Shown: positions 43,068 to 52,932, numbered from the stretch's first letter. The stretch: 64,000 nt of DNA from Arcobacter sp. FWKO B (GCF_014844135.1 NZ_CP041403.1:496001-560000), one strand, 5' to 3'. Made by a program: numbers and translations. The notes: generated by a model from the letters alone, not told the origin.

Positions 43068-43106
43068 TAAATCTTTGGGTCGTAAGTCGTAAAATGTAAG
43101 AACTAC

Positions 43107-43715
43107 TCACAACGACTTACGATTTAGCTTCACGAACATCATAGCAGTCATTATAGCGTCATTGATAGCATCGTGTTTTCCAAGACGAGGTAAGCCTAAA
43201 TCTTTCATAATAGAATCAAATCTCAAATCCACATTGCCTTGAGGAATTAGTCCTATTTTTTGGTCATAATAAATAGCTGAAACTTCTATTTGTTTATTTG
43301 GTAGTTTTATCCCTATTTTTGGTTTGATGTATTTGTTTACCATTGCCATATCAAACTCAATATAATATCCAATAAGTGGACGATTGCCAACAAACTCCAT
43401 AAACTCAACTATAACATCATTAATATCTTTTGCATCAATTAAGTCACATTCCCTTATCATATGTACTTTTATACTATCACTTGCAAGTTTTGTCTTTGGT
43501 TTGATAAATCTTTCAAATTTTTGACTAGTAAGAAGCTTGTTTCCTTTTATTTTAATAGCCCCGATAGATATTATATCATCTACTTTTGGATTAAGCCCTG
43601 TAGTCTCACAATCAAAACAAACAAATTCATCACCATCATAATCTTGCAATAAATAGGCATAATTAGGATCTTTTAACCCCTTTTTATTTAAGTAATCTAT
43701 TATAAATTTAAACAT
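43107..43715 (-). CDS. DnaQ-like 3'-5' exonuclease
   Basis: This is a 202-residue DEDDh exonuclease: Asp-Glu in FVCFDCETTGLNPKVD, Asp in GYYIEFDMAMV and His-Asp in GKHDAINDAIMTA. It is shorter than a stand-alone DnaQ. It overlaps the DUF294 gene by eight bases. In proteobacteria the exonuclease, the DUF294 protein and sodium-solute symporters often travel together, though why a nuclease belongs there is unknown. Confidence 0.88.
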   Translation of the reverse strand: MFKFIIDYLNKKGLKDPNYAYLLQDYDGDEFVCFDCETTGLNPKVDDIISIGAIKIKGNKLLTSQKFERFIKPKTKLASDSIKVHMIRECDLIDAKDINDVIVEFMEFVGNRPLIGYYIEFDMAMVNKYIKPKIGIKLPNKQIEVSAIYYDQKIGLIPQGNVDLRFDSIMKDLGLPRLGKHDAINDAIMTAMMFVKLNRKSL

Positions 43716-45549
43716 AATTTAGCTTATAGTGGTATGTAAGAAATTTCTTAAACTTATTTACTATTTTAAAAGTATCTTTTAACATATCTTTATCCATAGT
43801 ACTCAATTCGCTTGGATTTATACTATTATTAGCGATCTGACCCATATCAAGTTTAGTTAATCTTGTTTTTAATCTCAGAGTCAATAAAAAGTTAAATGCT
43901 TCTATATATTCACTAGCTGATTCTTTATCTATAACACCTTTATTATTAAGCTCTTTAATTCTATCTATAGTATTTGTTTCTTTTATATGATATTCTAAAG
44001 ATAAAGCTCTAATACCATGAACTATAGGGAAAATTCCACCTTTTTTAAGGTCTAATTCACTCATTTTATCTTTTTTCTCAACTATAAAATCATTAAAAAT
44101 ACCAAGTGGTGTAGCAAAAAGTAGTGCAAAAGATGCAAATGTTGTAAAAAATACTGCCGATCGATCAACTTTATTATATACATACTCTTTCAAGTCATCA
44201 ATTAATTGTTTATTTCCCACTACACAATTAGCATCTATAAAAATAGCCAAATTCATAAAATCGTCTTCATTCTTTCTGTTTATCCACTTAGAAATAAGCT
44301 CTTTAAAATCACTAGTTCTTCGTCTCCAATAAATATTGCTAACCATAATATTTCCTGGACATTCTGGATATCCAAAATCACACAATGTTTTTGTAAATTC
44401 TGTACAGAATTTTTCTATTTCATCATCACTTACAGGACAATTATCAGCTATTATAAGTGCATTATCTTGATCTGTTCTTAAAATCTGCTCACTTCTTCCT
44501 TCACTACCAAGTACTATAAGTGCTGAGTATTCCATAAGCTCATTTGGTGCTAAAAGTATAAATATTTTTTCAAAAAGTTTAATATTTAACTCATTTAAAA
44601 GTTTTGATATATATCTTACCTTAACCCCTTTTGCATAGAGTGATTTTATAATTCTAATAAAGTTATTACTAGCATGCTTTAACTCTTCTAAAGTTGTGGC
44701 ATTATCAATTTCATTAGCTACTGCATATGTATGAGAAGAAAAAAAGCTTGTCAAAGACATTTGGTCTAATATCCCACTTATTTGTCCATCTTTATTTTTT
44801 GCAATAAGCCTTTTTATTCCATACTTAGTCATCAATAACTGAGCATTAAACAAAAAGTCATCTTCATCAACACTTTTTAGTCCAAAAGTAGAAATTTGTT
44901 TTACACTACTATCAAAATCTAGTCTTTTTAATATAACTTTTTCTCTAAAGTCTGTATCAGTTGCTATTCCAAACTCACCATCACCATTTTTGATTAAAAT
45001 TGATGTTAGATTGTGTGATTTCATAAACTTAACAGTATTGAAAATCGTTTCATTTTCATCCACATAAAGGGGCTTTTGCAAATACGCATCTTTTACTCTA
45101 GCAACCATAAAACTTGCTAATTCTTTATTTTGATTATTTGCATTAGTTTGACTAAGTTTTTGTGAAATTGATTGAAAAAAGAAATGCTCAAGCTTTGGAT
45201 TTTGATACACTATTTTTAAAAAAACCTCTTTTGGCAAAACATATAATAAACACTCTTCAACAGCTTTAAAATAGTTTTTTGTGCGGTGTTCAATAAGTGA
45301 TATTGGATCAAAAAACTCTTTTGCTGTGACAACAGAGAGTACTTCACTCGTTTTAGAATCTATTTCTTGAAGTGTACCTTTTATTACAAAATATAAATTT
45401 TGTTCAACTGTACTTTCATTTATAATAAACTGATCTTTTTGAAAATAGTGGATATCAAGCTTTTTTGAAACTTCATCAAGCTCAAGATTTGTTAGATTAT
45501 CAAAGGGTGTTATCCCTTTGATAAAAGTTTGTTGTTCTAATAGGCTCAT
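43708..45549 (-). CDS. cNMP-binding, CBS and DUF294 nucleotidyltransferase-like protein
   Basis: This 613-residue cytoplasmic protein has a cyclic-nucleotide-binding-like domain (residues ~1-120, ITPFDNLTNLELDEVSKKL), two CBS domains (~145-270) and the DUF294 putative nucleotidyltransferase (LIVLGSEGRSEQILRTDQDNALII, with the GSxGRxE...DxD pattern) plus its C-terminal helical domain. This resembles GlnD-like nucleotidyltransferases. Homologues are encoded beside acetate/carboxylate symporters and are thought to control them. The ATG at 45549 is preferred because the upstream alternative (45609) runs into actP. Confidence 0.87.
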   Translation of the reverse strand: MSLLEQQTFIKGITPFDNLTNLELDEVSKKLDIHYFQKDQFIINESTVEQNLYFVIKGTLQEIDSKTSEVLSVVTAKEFFDPISLIEHRTKNYFKAVEECLLYVLPKEVFLKIVYQNPKLEHFFFQSISQKLSQTNANNQNKELASFMVARVKDAYLQKPLYVDENETIFNTVKFMKSHNLTSILIKNGDGEFGIATDTDFREKVILKRLDFDSSVKQISTFGLKSVDEDDFLFNAQLLMTKYGIKRLIAKNKDGQISGILDQMSLTSFFSSHTYAVANEIDNATTLEELKHASNNFIRIIKSLYAKGVKVRYISKLLNELNIKLFEKIFILLAPNELMEYSALIVLGSEGRSEQILRTDQDNALIIADNCPVSDDEIEKFCTEFTKTLCDFGYPECPGNIMVSNIYWRRRTSDFKELISKWINRKNEDDFMNLAIFIDANCVVGNKQLIDDLKEYVYNKVDRSAVFFTTFASFALLFATPLGIFNDFIVEKKDKMSELDLKKGGIFPIVHGIRALSLEYHIKETNTIDRIKELNNKGVIDKESASEYIEAFNFLLTLRLKTRLTKLDMGQIANNSINPSELSTMDKDMLKDTFKIVNKFKKFLTYHYKLNYV

Positions 45550-45566
45550 TAAGTTTAACCTTTTTT

Positions 45567-47204
45567 TTAGTGATCTACTGCTCCTGAAGAACCAATACCA
45601 GTTTGACATCTGATATTTTGTGCTTCGTAAGCCTCGTGATCAATTATAGCTCTTTTTGACTTATCAGTAATTGAGAAAAACCAAATTGCAACAAATGCAA
45701 TAGTTACTGAAAATAGTGCTGGATAATTATAAGGGAAAATTGCTTCTTTATTTCCTAATATATCTACCCATACAGTTGGTCCAAGAATAACAAGAATTAC
45801 AGCAGTTGCAAGTCCTAAACTTCCACCATATAATGCTCCTCTTGTTGTTAATTTACTCCAGTAAATTGATAAGAAAAGTATTGGGAAATTAGCACTTGCT
45901 GCAATAGCAAATGCAAGTCCTACCATGAAAGCAATATTTTGTTGCTCAAATGCAATACCTAGTAAAATTGCAACTATTCCTATTACTATAGTAGCATATT
46001 TTGATACCTTCATCTCTTTAGCTTGATCAGCCTTACCTTCAGAAATAACACAAGCATATAAGTCATGGCTTATTGCACTTGCACCTGCAAGTGTAAGACC
46101 AGCAACAACAGCTAAAATAGTAGCAAAAGCAACAGCAGAAATAAATCCTAAGAATAAATCACCACCAACAGCGTGAGCCAAATGGATAGCTGCCATATTG
46201 TTTCCACCAAATAAACCACCAGTTGCAGCATCTAAATACTCTGGGTTTTGTGAAATAAGAACAATAGCACCAAAACCAATAATAAATGTAAGGATATAAA
46301 AATAACCAATAAATCCAGTTGCTACAAAAACAGATTTTCTAGCTTGTTTTGCATCTGCAACTGTAAAAAATCTCATTAGAATATGAGGAAGTCCAGCTGT
46401 ACCAAACATTAAAGCAATACCAAGAGAAATTGCACTTATTGGATCAGTTACAAGTCCACCTGGAGCCATAATAGCCTCACCTTTTGGATGTACATCAACT
46501 GCAGTTGCAAATAATTCTTCAAACGAAAAACCAACCCATGCAAGAACTGCCAAAGACATAAATGTAGCACCACTTAAAAGTAATACTGCTTTAATAATCT
46601 GTACCCATGTAGTTGCAAGCATACCACCAAAAGCAACATACATAATCATCAAGCCACCAACTATAATAACAGCTAACTCATATGGAAGCCCAAATAATAC
46701 TTGGATTAACTTACCACTACCAACCATTTGAGCAATCAAATAAAATGTAACAGTAGCAAGTGAGCCTGAAGCTGCTAGTATTCTTATCTCTTTTTGAGAT
46801 AGTCTAAATGAAGCAACATCAGCAAATGTATATTTACCTAGATTTCTAAGTTGTTCTGAAATCATAAATAGTATGATTGGCCATCCAACTAAGAAACCGA
46901 TTGAATAAATAAGACCATCGTATCCATTCATATATACAAGCCCTGATATTCCCAAAAATGATGCAGCAGACATATAATCACCTGCTATTGCCAAACCATT
47001 TTGAAAACCAGTAATTCCACCACCAGCTGTATAGAAGTCTTTAGCTGTTTTTGTTTTTCTTGCTGCCCAATATGTAATACCAAGTGTTGCCACAACAAAT
47101 ATTAAAAACATTATAATAGCAGAGATATTTAACTCTTTTGTAATTGGTTCACTTGCAAATAAACTTGTTACAAATAATATAGAAAGTGCAAAAATTTTAC
47201 CCAT
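45567..47204 (-). CDS. actP: cation/acetate symporter ActP
   Basis: This is a 545-residue sodium:solute symporter with about 13 membrane segments. The N-terminal signal-like segment, [40 protein letters not shown] and the [22 protein letters not shown] loop (read in pieces) match ActP. It imports acetate and other short monocarboxylates. The preceding DUF485 gene overlaps it by 8 bases, the usual yjcH-actP arrangement. Confidence 0.93.
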   Translation of the reverse strand: MGKIFALSILFVTSLFASEPITKELNISAIIMFLIFVVATLGITYWAARKTKTAKDFYTAGGGITGFQNGLAIAGDYMSAASFLGISGLVYMNGYDGLIYSIGFLVGWPIILFMISEQLRNLGKYTFADVASFRLSQKEIRILAASGSLATVTFYLIAQMVGSGKLIQVLFGLPYELAVIIVGGLMIMYVAFGGMLATTWVQIIKAVLLLSGATFMSLAVLAWVGFSFEELFATAVDVHPKGEAIMAPGGLVTDPISAISLGIALMFGTAGLPHILMRFFTVADAKQARKSVFVATGFIGYFYILTFIIGFGAIVLISQNPEYLDAATGGLFGGNNMAAIHLAHAVGGDLFLGFISAVAFATILAVVAGLTLAGASAISHDLYACVISEGKADQAKEMKVSKYATIVIGIVAILLGIAFEQQNIAFMVGLAFAIAASANFPILFLSIYWSKLTTRGALYGGSLGLATAVILVILGPTVWVDILGNKEAIFPYNYPALFSVTIAFVAIWFFSITDKSKRAIIDHEAYEAQNIRCQTGIGSSGAVDH

Positions 47205-47520
47205 TGTTTTGCTCCTTATCTAAATCCTCTTTGATTTTATTTGTAAGATTGTCAAACTCACTATTAGCTCTTTTAGTATAAATTCCAGTTAGAATAAATG
47301 CCAAAAATATAATACCTATAGCTATTGGTATACCAATAGTAGTTACTCCCCCACTTAAACTTTCCCCGAAAATCGAAGGGTTAAATGCTATGACTAATAT
47401 AAATGCATAATATGCCACAAGCATTACAATAGATAACTTAATTGAAAAACTTGTTCTTTTTGAAACAAGTTCTTTATAAGCTGGATTGTTTTTTATTTTT
47501 TCAACTGTTGAAACATCCAC
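47197..47520 (-). CDS. DUF485 family membrane protein (YjcH-like)
   Basis: This 107-residue protein has two membrane segments (about residues 29-47 and 62-82) and cytoplasmic ends, the DUF485 plan. It is almost always encoded just before actP and is thought to be an accessory subunit of the symporter. It overlaps actP by 8 bases. Confidence 0.88.
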   Translation of the reverse strand: MDVSTVEKIKNNPAYKELVSKRTSFSIKLSIVMLVAYYAFILVIAFNPSIFGESLSGGVTTIGIPIAIGIIFLAFILTGIYTKRANSEFDNLTNKIKEDLDKEQNNG

Positions 47521-47875
47521 TTACTTCTCCTTATAATAAATTTACATTAACATACTAAATAAAAATTATAGCAAATATATAGCAATTTTGCTATTTATTA
47601 CTTTTTAGGATACCAAATAGCACATTAAGTTTCAATTTGTAACATAGAATAAAATTAATTTTAAATTTAAAGTTTTTTTCAGAAAATTTAAGATTTGTTA
47701 CAACTAGTTACTTCTATATTTATTACCCTAAATTATTATACTTTTTAGTTACATTTTTACACACTATAGATGATTTATGTCTTTTTTTTGCTATGTTGTC
47801 TTGTTTTGCTATGTTAATGCTATGTATGAAATTTAAGATTACAATTGTGTAACAAATTTAAAAAAAGGAGTGCAA
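47521..47875. promoter_or_regulatory. 355-base divergent spacer between the two symporter operons
   Basis: No gene is seen here. The spacer is very A/T-rich and contains three copies of GCTATGT (47790-47796, 47808-47814, 47819-47825) near the DUF4212 side and an ATAGCAATTTTGCTAT palindrome near 47580. These look like regulator sites shared by both operons, but no regulator can be named. Confidence 0.4.
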
Positions 47876-48136
47876 ATGGAGTTTTCAGAAAAAATGAAAG
47901 CTTATTGGCAAGCAAATGTTAGATTACTTGTAACTTTACTAGTTATCTGGTTTGTAGTGTCGTTTGGATTTGGGATAATACTAGTTGATGTATTAAATAC
48001 ATTTAGCTTAGGTGGATACCCGTTAGGATTTTGGTTTGCTCAACAGGGCTCAATATATACATTTATCGCATTGATATTTTTCTATACATGGAAAATGAAC
48101 AAAATCGATAAAGAATTTGATGTTGATGAAGCGTAA
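47876..48136 (+). CDS. DUF4212 family membrane protein
   Basis: This 86-residue protein has two membrane segments and the family pattern AYWQANVRLLVTLLVIWF and GGYPLGFWFAQQGS. It is the usual small partner of VC_2705-type sodium:solute symporters. I chose the ATG at 47876 rather than the GTG at 47870, because the ggag Shine-Dalgarno overlaps the GTG. Ten bases separate it from the symporter. Confidence 0.9.
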   Translation: MEFSEKMKAYWQANVRLLVTLLVIWFVVSFGFGIILVDVLNTFSLGGYPLGFWFAQQGSIYTFIALIFFYTWKMNKIDKEFDVDEA

Positions 48137-48146
48137 GGGGTAAACT

Positions 48147-49904
48147 ATGGAATTACAAACACTAATATGGTTAGTAGTAGGTGCTTCATTTGCACTTTAT
48201 TTAGGTATTGCTATCTGGTCAAGAGCTGGAAGTACTAGTGAGTTTTATGTTGCTGGTAAAGGGATTCACCCTGTAGCAAATGGTATGGCAACAGCAGCAG
48301 ATTGGATGAGTGCAGCGTCATTTATCTCTATGGCTGGACTTATTGCATTTATGGGTTACGGCGGATCAGCTTATCTTATGGGTTGGACTGGTGGATATGT
48401 ATTACTTGCATTATTACTAGCTCCTTATCTTAGAAAATTTGGTAAATTTACAGTTCCAGATTTTATAGGTGATAGATTTTACTCTCAAACTGCAAGAGTT
48501 GTTGCTGTTGTATCTTTACTTGTTATATCTTTGACATATATTGTTGGACAAATGACAGGTGTTGCGGTAGCATTTTCAAGATTTCTTGAGCTTGATTTGT
48601 TTTGGGGTATGGTTGTTGGTATGGCAGTTGTATTTAGTTATACAGTTCTTGGTGGTATGAAAGGGATTACTTATACGCAAATTGCTCAGTATGTTGTACT
48701 TATATTTGCTTATACTGTTCCAGCTATATTTATTTCACTTCAACTAACAGGATGGTTTTTACCACAAATTGGTCTTGGTGCAACACTAAGTGATGGAAGT
48801 GGTATGTATATGCTTCAAAAACTTGATCAAGTAGTAACAGAACTTGGATTTGCTGAGTATACTACAAATGCAAGCTTTGGTACAATGAATATTTTCTTAC
48901 TTACTATGGCACTTATGATAGGTACTGCTGGTTTACCACATGTTATCGTAAGATTCTTTACAGTTCCAAAAGTAAGAGATGCTAGAAAATCTGCTGGTTG
49001 GGCTTTAGTATTTATTGCTATACTTTATACAACAGCTCCTGCAGTTGGTGCAATGGCTATGTATAACCTAGTAAAAACAGTACATACTGGTGATCAAATA
49101 TCAGATAACCAAACACTAGCTTATGAAGATAGACCTCAATGGGTTAAAAACTGGGAAAATACTGGTTTATTGAAATTTACAGATAAAAATGGTGATGGTA
49201 ACATCCAATTTTATAACGACAAAAATGCTTCTTTCTTACCTACAGCTGAAGGTTATGGATGGGCAGGTAATGAACTTACAGTAAATAATGACATCATGGT
49301 TCTTGCAAATCCAGAGATTGCAAACTTGCCAAACTGGGTAATTGCTCTTGTTGCAGCTGGTGGTATCGCAGCAGCTCTTTCAACAGCAGCTGGACTTTTA
49401 CTTGTAATCTCATCATCGATTTCGCATGACCTTTTAAAAGGTATTATTGCAAAAAATATTAGTGATAAAAATGAGCTTCTAGCTGGAAGAATTGCTATGA
49501 CTTGTGCTATCTTACTTGCAGGTTACCTAGGACTTAACCCTCCAGGATTTGCCGCTCAAACAGTTGCATTAGCATTTGGTCTTGCAGCTTCAAGTTTATT
49601 CCCTGCACTTATGATGGGAATTTTCTATAAAAAAATGAATAGACAAGGTGCAATTGCTGGTATGTTAGCTGGTTTATTGACAACAGTTTTATACATCTTT
49701 ATTTATAAAGGTTTCTTCTTCATTCCAGGAACTGCATTGTTACCTGATACAGTAGAAGGATGGTTATTTGGAATATCTCCACAAGGTTTTGGTACTATCG
49801 GTGCTATTATCAATGTGTCAGTAGCTTTAATAGTTGCTAAAATGACTCCAGAAACTCCAAAAGAAATCCAAGAGCTTGTAGAAAGCGTTAGGGTTCCAAG
49901 ATAA
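48147..49904 (+). CDS. sodium:solute symporter (VC_2705 family)
   Basis: This is a 585-residue symporter with about 13 membrane segments. Motifs include EFYVAGKGIHPVANGMATAA, DWMSAASFISMAGLIAFMGYG and GTAGLPHVIVRFFTVPKVRDARKS (read in pieces). A loop insertion around residues ~310-385 (DRPQWVKNWENTGLLKFTDK, GDGNIQFYNDKNASF) is typical of this group and holds a calcium-binding-like DKNGDGN. The substrate is probably an organic acid such as acetate or lactate, inferred from the DUF4212 and DUF294 context. Confidence 0.9.
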   Translation: MELQTLIWLVVGASFALYLGIAIWSRAGSTSEFYVAGKGIHPVANGMATAADWMSAASFISMAGLIAFMGYGGSAYLMGWTGGYVLLALLLAPYLRKFGKFTVPDFIGDRFYSQTARVVAVVSLLVISLTYIVGQMTGVAVAFSRFLELDLFWGMVVGMAVVFSYTVLGGMKGITYTQIAQYVVLIFAYTVPAIFISLQLTGWFLPQIGLGATLSDGSGMYMLQKLDQVVTELGFAEYTTNASFGTMNIFLLTMALMIGTAGLPHVIVRFFTVPKVRDARKSAGWALVFIAILYTTAPAVGAMAMYNLVKTVHTGDQISDNQTLAYEDRPQWVKNWENTGLLKFTDKNGDGNIQFYNDKNASFLPTAEGYGWAGNELTVNNDIMVLANPEIANLPNWVIALVAAGGIAAALSTAAGLLLVISSSISHDLLKGIIAKNISDKNELLAGRIAMTCAILLAGYLGLNPPGFAAQTVALAFGLAASSLFPALMMGIFYKKMNRQGAIAGMLAGLLTTVLYIFIYKGFFFIPGTALLPDTVEGWLFGISPQGFGTIGAIINVSVALIVAKMTPETPKEIQELVESVRVPR

Positions 49905-49928
49905 AAAAAGGGCTTTTGCCCTTTTTTT
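49904..49928 (+). terminator. intrinsic terminator after the symporter
   Basis: GGGC/GCCC stem flanked by A7 and T7 with a TTTT loop begins right after the stop codon. It is a strong rho-independent terminator shape. It is also symmetric, so it may stop the convergent thioredoxin-fold gene. Confidence 0.9.
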
Positions 49929-49955
49929 ATTTATTAGTTATTAGTATAGTATCAA

Positions 49956-50345
49956 CTAAAAATCACTCTTCAAATCTTCCAAAACCCTCAAAAACTCGTT
50001 AGAATCTTTATATCCATACATAGCAAATATTTCTTCTTGATTTGAATCCAATATATAAGTAGTTGGGACAAATCTTGGAATTAAATGTTCTGGTATATCA
50101 TCTTTGTCTTTGTTTAGTTTTACAAAAATATAATTACTGTTTAATTCTTTTATTACATCTTTATTTTTGTATGTCTCTTTATCCATTTTTTTACACCAAG
50201 GACAATTTGTCGAATATACATAAAAAATTAGTGTTTTATTCTCACTCTTTGCCTTAGCACTTGCAATATCTAAATCATAATTAATCTTCAAATCACTTCC
50301 AAATAATAAGCTTCCTAAGAAAGCCAAACTAAGTAACATCTTCAT
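49956..50345 (-). CDS. periplasmic thioredoxin-fold protein (CPWC)
   Basis: This 129-residue protein has a signal peptide (MKMLLSLAFLGSLLFGSD) and a thioredoxin fold: YSTNCPWCKKMDKETYKN with redox CPWC, and the cis-Pro in RFVPTTYIL. It is probably a DsbD- or SoxW-like disulfide reductase in the periplasm. It lies two bases after msrA, so it may reduce the exported MsrA; that is inference. Confidence 0.85.
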   Translation of the reverse strand: MKMLLSLAFLGSLLFGSDLKINYDLDIASAKAKSENKTLIFYVYSTNCPWCKKMDKETYKNKDVIKELNSNYIFVKLNKDKDDIPEHLIPRFVPTTYILDSNQEEIFAMYGYKDSNEFLRVLEDLKSDF

Positions 50346-50347
50346 TT

Positions 50348-50929
50348 TTAGTCCTTAAATCTTTGAATATATGTATGACAATAAGGAGATTTACCAGTTT
50401 TATCATAATAATCTTGATGGTATTCTTCTGCTTTATAAAAAGGAAACTCTTTTGCATTTATAAGCTTAGTTGCCACTTTATAACCCTCATTTTCAAGTAA
50501 ATCTATTAATTTTTTAGATATATCATACTCATTTTTATCATTATAAAATATAGCACTTAAATACTGACTCCCGATATCAGGGCCCTGTCCATCTATTTGA
50601 GTCGGGTCATGAATCTCAAAAAACAATCTTGCTAATGTTTCAAAATCAACAACTGTACTATCATATATAACTTTCACAACTTCTAGATGTCCAGTAAGTC
50701 CTGTTGTTACACTTCTATAATCAGGATTTGGTAATCTACCACCCATATATCCAGAAACAGCCTCTTTAACTCCATCAACTTTTTCAAAATAATACTCAAC
50801 ACCCCAAAAACATCCACCTGCAAAATAAGCATTTTTGATAGTATTGTTTTTTATAATACCTCCACTCATCATCCCTCCCAGTAATAAAGTTGTAAAACTT
50901 ATTAAGATTAAAACCACTCTTTGTATCAT
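50348..50929 (-). CDS. msrA: exported peptide methionine sulfoxide reductase A
   Basis: This 193-residue MsrA has the catalytic AYFAGGCFWGVEYYFEKV with Cys about residue 40, and the GYMGGRLPNPDY, QIDGQGPDIGSQY and AEEYHQDYYDKTGKSPYCH texts. An N-terminal hydrophobic segment (VVLILISFTTLLLGGMMSGG) indicates export, so repair of oxidised methionine would take place in the periplasm. The pair with the thioredoxin-fold gene supports this. Confidence 0.92.
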   Translation of the reverse strand: MIQRVVLILISFTTLLLGGMMSGGIIKNNTIKNAYFAGGCFWGVEYYFEKVDGVKEAVSGYMGGRLPNPDYRSVTTGLTGHLEVVKVIYDSTVVDFETLARLFFEIHDPTQIDGQGPDIGSQYLSAIFYNDKNEYDISKKLIDLLENEGYKVATKLINAKEFPFYKAEEYHQDYYDKTGKSPYCHTYIQRFKD

Positions 50930-51023
50930 TATATTTCTTCTTTCATAAGTAATTTTTATAATTTTAGTAGATTTATTTTTTATGTAGGCTTAAAATATCA
51001 AAATAGCTTTATAAGTTTATAGA

Positions 51024-51054
51024 TACTCTTTATATTCTATACCAATAAAGAGTA
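51024..51054. terminator. hairpin downstream of the fdh-like operon
   Basis: TACTCTTTAT and ATAAAGAGTA form a perfect 10-bp stem with an 11-base loop, 16 bases past the stop of the cytochrome gene. The stem is A/T-rich and not followed by a long T-run. Confidence 0.5.
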
Positions 51055-51069
51055 CCTTAGTTAGTGGTA

Positions 51070-51771
51070 TTAGTGTTTGTAGTTTTTACAAGCTTCATCG
51101 CCACCATGTTTTTTTAGTACTTCTTCAGATTGTTTAACACCCTCTTCCCATTTACTATGTCTTGATTTTGCATAGCAAGAACAAATTTTGCCCCATAGCA
51201 TTGCAGGAAGCAGTCTTCTATTTGGCTTAAATAAAAATGCTGACAGATGACCCATTACTCCAAGAATAAGCATCATAAATCCTAAATTGTGAATTTGTGC
51301 TGTCCAAAATAATACTTCTAAGCTCATATTTATCCCTGAAACATTTTTGATGACTTTTATAATTCCTGTAATAATCATAACAACTATCCAAAAAGCAATA
51401 AAAGCATATCCAAGGCGTTGTTCTGGTAAATACTTTTCACTTGGTGGCTCTTCTTTGCCAGTAACCATAGCTTTTATTACCTCAGCTGAATGTTTAACAT
51501 CCCCTTTTTTTGGTAATATATCATACTCTTTTCTTAAAAGATGATAAGTGAGATGATAAAAAGCAACACCAATTAATATAACACTAAACAAATAATGCCA
51601 CCACAAAGTAATATGATAATCAGCACTCCATGCCATAAATGGAACTTCATTTAACATATATCTTTTATAAACTGGCATCTGACCGAAACCTGTAAAAAAT
51701 AGTCCAAAAATTGAAATAGCAGTAAGTGCATGAACTACTCTATTAGATATTGATTGTCTTTGAATTTTCAT
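51070..51771 (-). CDS. formate dehydrogenase-type cytochrome b subunit
   Basis: This 233-residue integral membrane cytochrome has about four membrane helices and haem-ligand His residues in QSISNRVVHALTAISIF, ITLWWHYLFSVILIGVAFYHLTYH (in pieces) and AQIHNLGFMMLILGVMGH. It is of the FdnI/FdoI gamma-subunit type and would pass electrons to menaquinone. It follows an iron-sulfur subunit but no catalytic subunit is in the window. Another respiratory partner is possible. Confidence 0.85.
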   Translation of the reverse strand: MKIQRQSISNRVVHALTAISIFGLFFTGFGQMPVYKRYMLNEVPFMAWSADYHITLWWHYLFSVILIGVAFYHLTYHLLRKEYDILPKKGDVKHSAEVIKAMVTGKEEPPSEKYLPEQRLGYAFIAFWIVVMIITGIIKVIKNVSGINMSLEVLFWTAQIHNLGFMMLILGVMGHLSAFLFKPNRRLLPAMLWGKICSCYAKSRHSKWEEGVKQSEEVLKKHGGDEACKNYKH

Positions 51772-51827
51772 ATTCTATTCTCCATTTTATTTTGTTAGTC
51801 CTAAGTTCAAAATCTATAAAGTATAAA

Positions 51828-52805
51828 CTACTTTTTACTCTTATGCACCGCAATAGCAGCAGCTGCAATTCCAGCAATAGGTGCGATAAGTGATGCCGCC
51901 ATCCAAGTTGGGGCATCTTCCATACTATCTTTTAGATCAACTTTCATATGTGGACGACCAAGTTTTTTATCATTTTTTTCTATTTTATCAAGAGCTATAG
52001 CTTTATCAATCTCTTCAAATGGAACTTTTGATATATAAATTGTTCCTGTTCCGCCACTTTGCTCAAGCCCATATAAATAACCACCTATTTCATCAGCTCT
52101 TTTTTGTGCAAGAGCTTTTATCTCTTCAAAGTCACCAAATTTTATTGCATTTTTAGGACATGACACTTCACATACTGGTAGCTCATTTTTCGCTACTAAA
52201 TCAGCACAGCCATCACATTTATACATAACACCACCACCTGCTAGCATTGGTGCAAGTTTCATATACAGCCCAACACCAGCTTGTCTTTGAGGTATTTCCC
52301 AAGGACATACATCACGGCATTTTGCTCCACCCATACAATAATCTCTATCTATTGCTACCATACCCTCTTTTGTTTTTTCAATAGTTCCAAAAGGGCAAAG
52401 ATTTAGACAGCTAGGATTATCACAGTGCATACATCTTCTTGGGATATATACATCTTGTTCATTTACCTTTACTTTTTCTACAAAAGTCCAATTATAAGGG
52501 GTTAGTCTATCTACTCTATCTTTTTCATTTGACCAATCTTCATAGTTCTTTCTAGGCCAATAAGGTTTTAATGGAAGTTCAGGTTCAGGAAAATGAACAC
52601 TATTTTTATCTCTACAACTACTTACACATTTTGCTATTTCCAAATCTTTACATCCATCACAAATACTCAAATCAATATATGATCCTATTTTTTTTGATTG
52701 AGATACATTTTCTTTTGCTAAAACAGCTTTTGGTGTCATTAATACTGCACCACTTGCAACTGCTAAAGAGGCTTTTTTGAAAAACATTCTTCTATTTATA
52801 TCCAT
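51828..52805 (-). CDS. Tat-exported four-cluster FeS subunit (FdhB/FdnH-like)
   Basis: This is a 325-residue electron-transfer subunit. The N-terminus has a twin-arginine signal (NRRMFFKKASLAVASGAVLM). Four ferredoxin-type Cys groups are visible: CDGCKDLEIAKCVSSC, CMHCDNPSCLNLCPFG, CMGGAKCRDVCPWE and CDGCADLVAKNELPVCEVSCP. A C-terminal membrane anchor (WMAASLIAPIAGIAAAAIAV) follows. It lies 56 bases before the cytochrome. FdhB-type subunits usually lie after a molybdenum/tungsten catalytic subunit, which is absent here. Confidence 0.87.
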   Translation of the reverse strand: MDINRRMFFKKASLAVASGAVLMTPKAVLAKENVSQSKKIGSYIDLSICDGCKDLEIAKCVSSCRDKNSVHFPEPELPLKPYWPRKNYEDWSNEKDRVDRLTPYNWTFVEKVKVNEQDVYIPRRCMHCDNPSCLNLCPFGTIEKTKEGMVAIDRDYCMGGAKCRDVCPWEIPQRQAGVGLYMKLAPMLAGGGVMYKCDGCADLVAKNELPVCEVSCPKNAIKFGDFEEIKALAQKRADEIGGYLYGLEQSGGTGTIYISKVPFEEIDKAIALDKIEKNDKKLGRPHMKVDLKDSMEDAPTWMAASLIAPIAGIAAAAIAVHKSKK

Positions 52806-52816
52806 ACTAACTCCTA

Positions 52817-52908
52817 TGGAAAAAAATTTTCCAAATCCTACTATGAATACCTTAAATTATCCATAAGAAAAAATCTATAATTGTTTTTTTAAATATGAAA
52901 ATTTTCCA
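52817..52908. promoter_or_regulatory. two similar palindromes upstream of the fdh-like operon
   Basis: TGGAAAA-AAA-TTTTCCA (52817-52833) and TGAAAATTTTCCA (52896-52908) lie in the spacer before the FeS subunit gene. The shared half-site TTTTCCA suggests a dimeric regulator. Confidence 0.35.
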
Positions 52909-52932
52909 TTACTATTAATAGCTATTTTTTTA

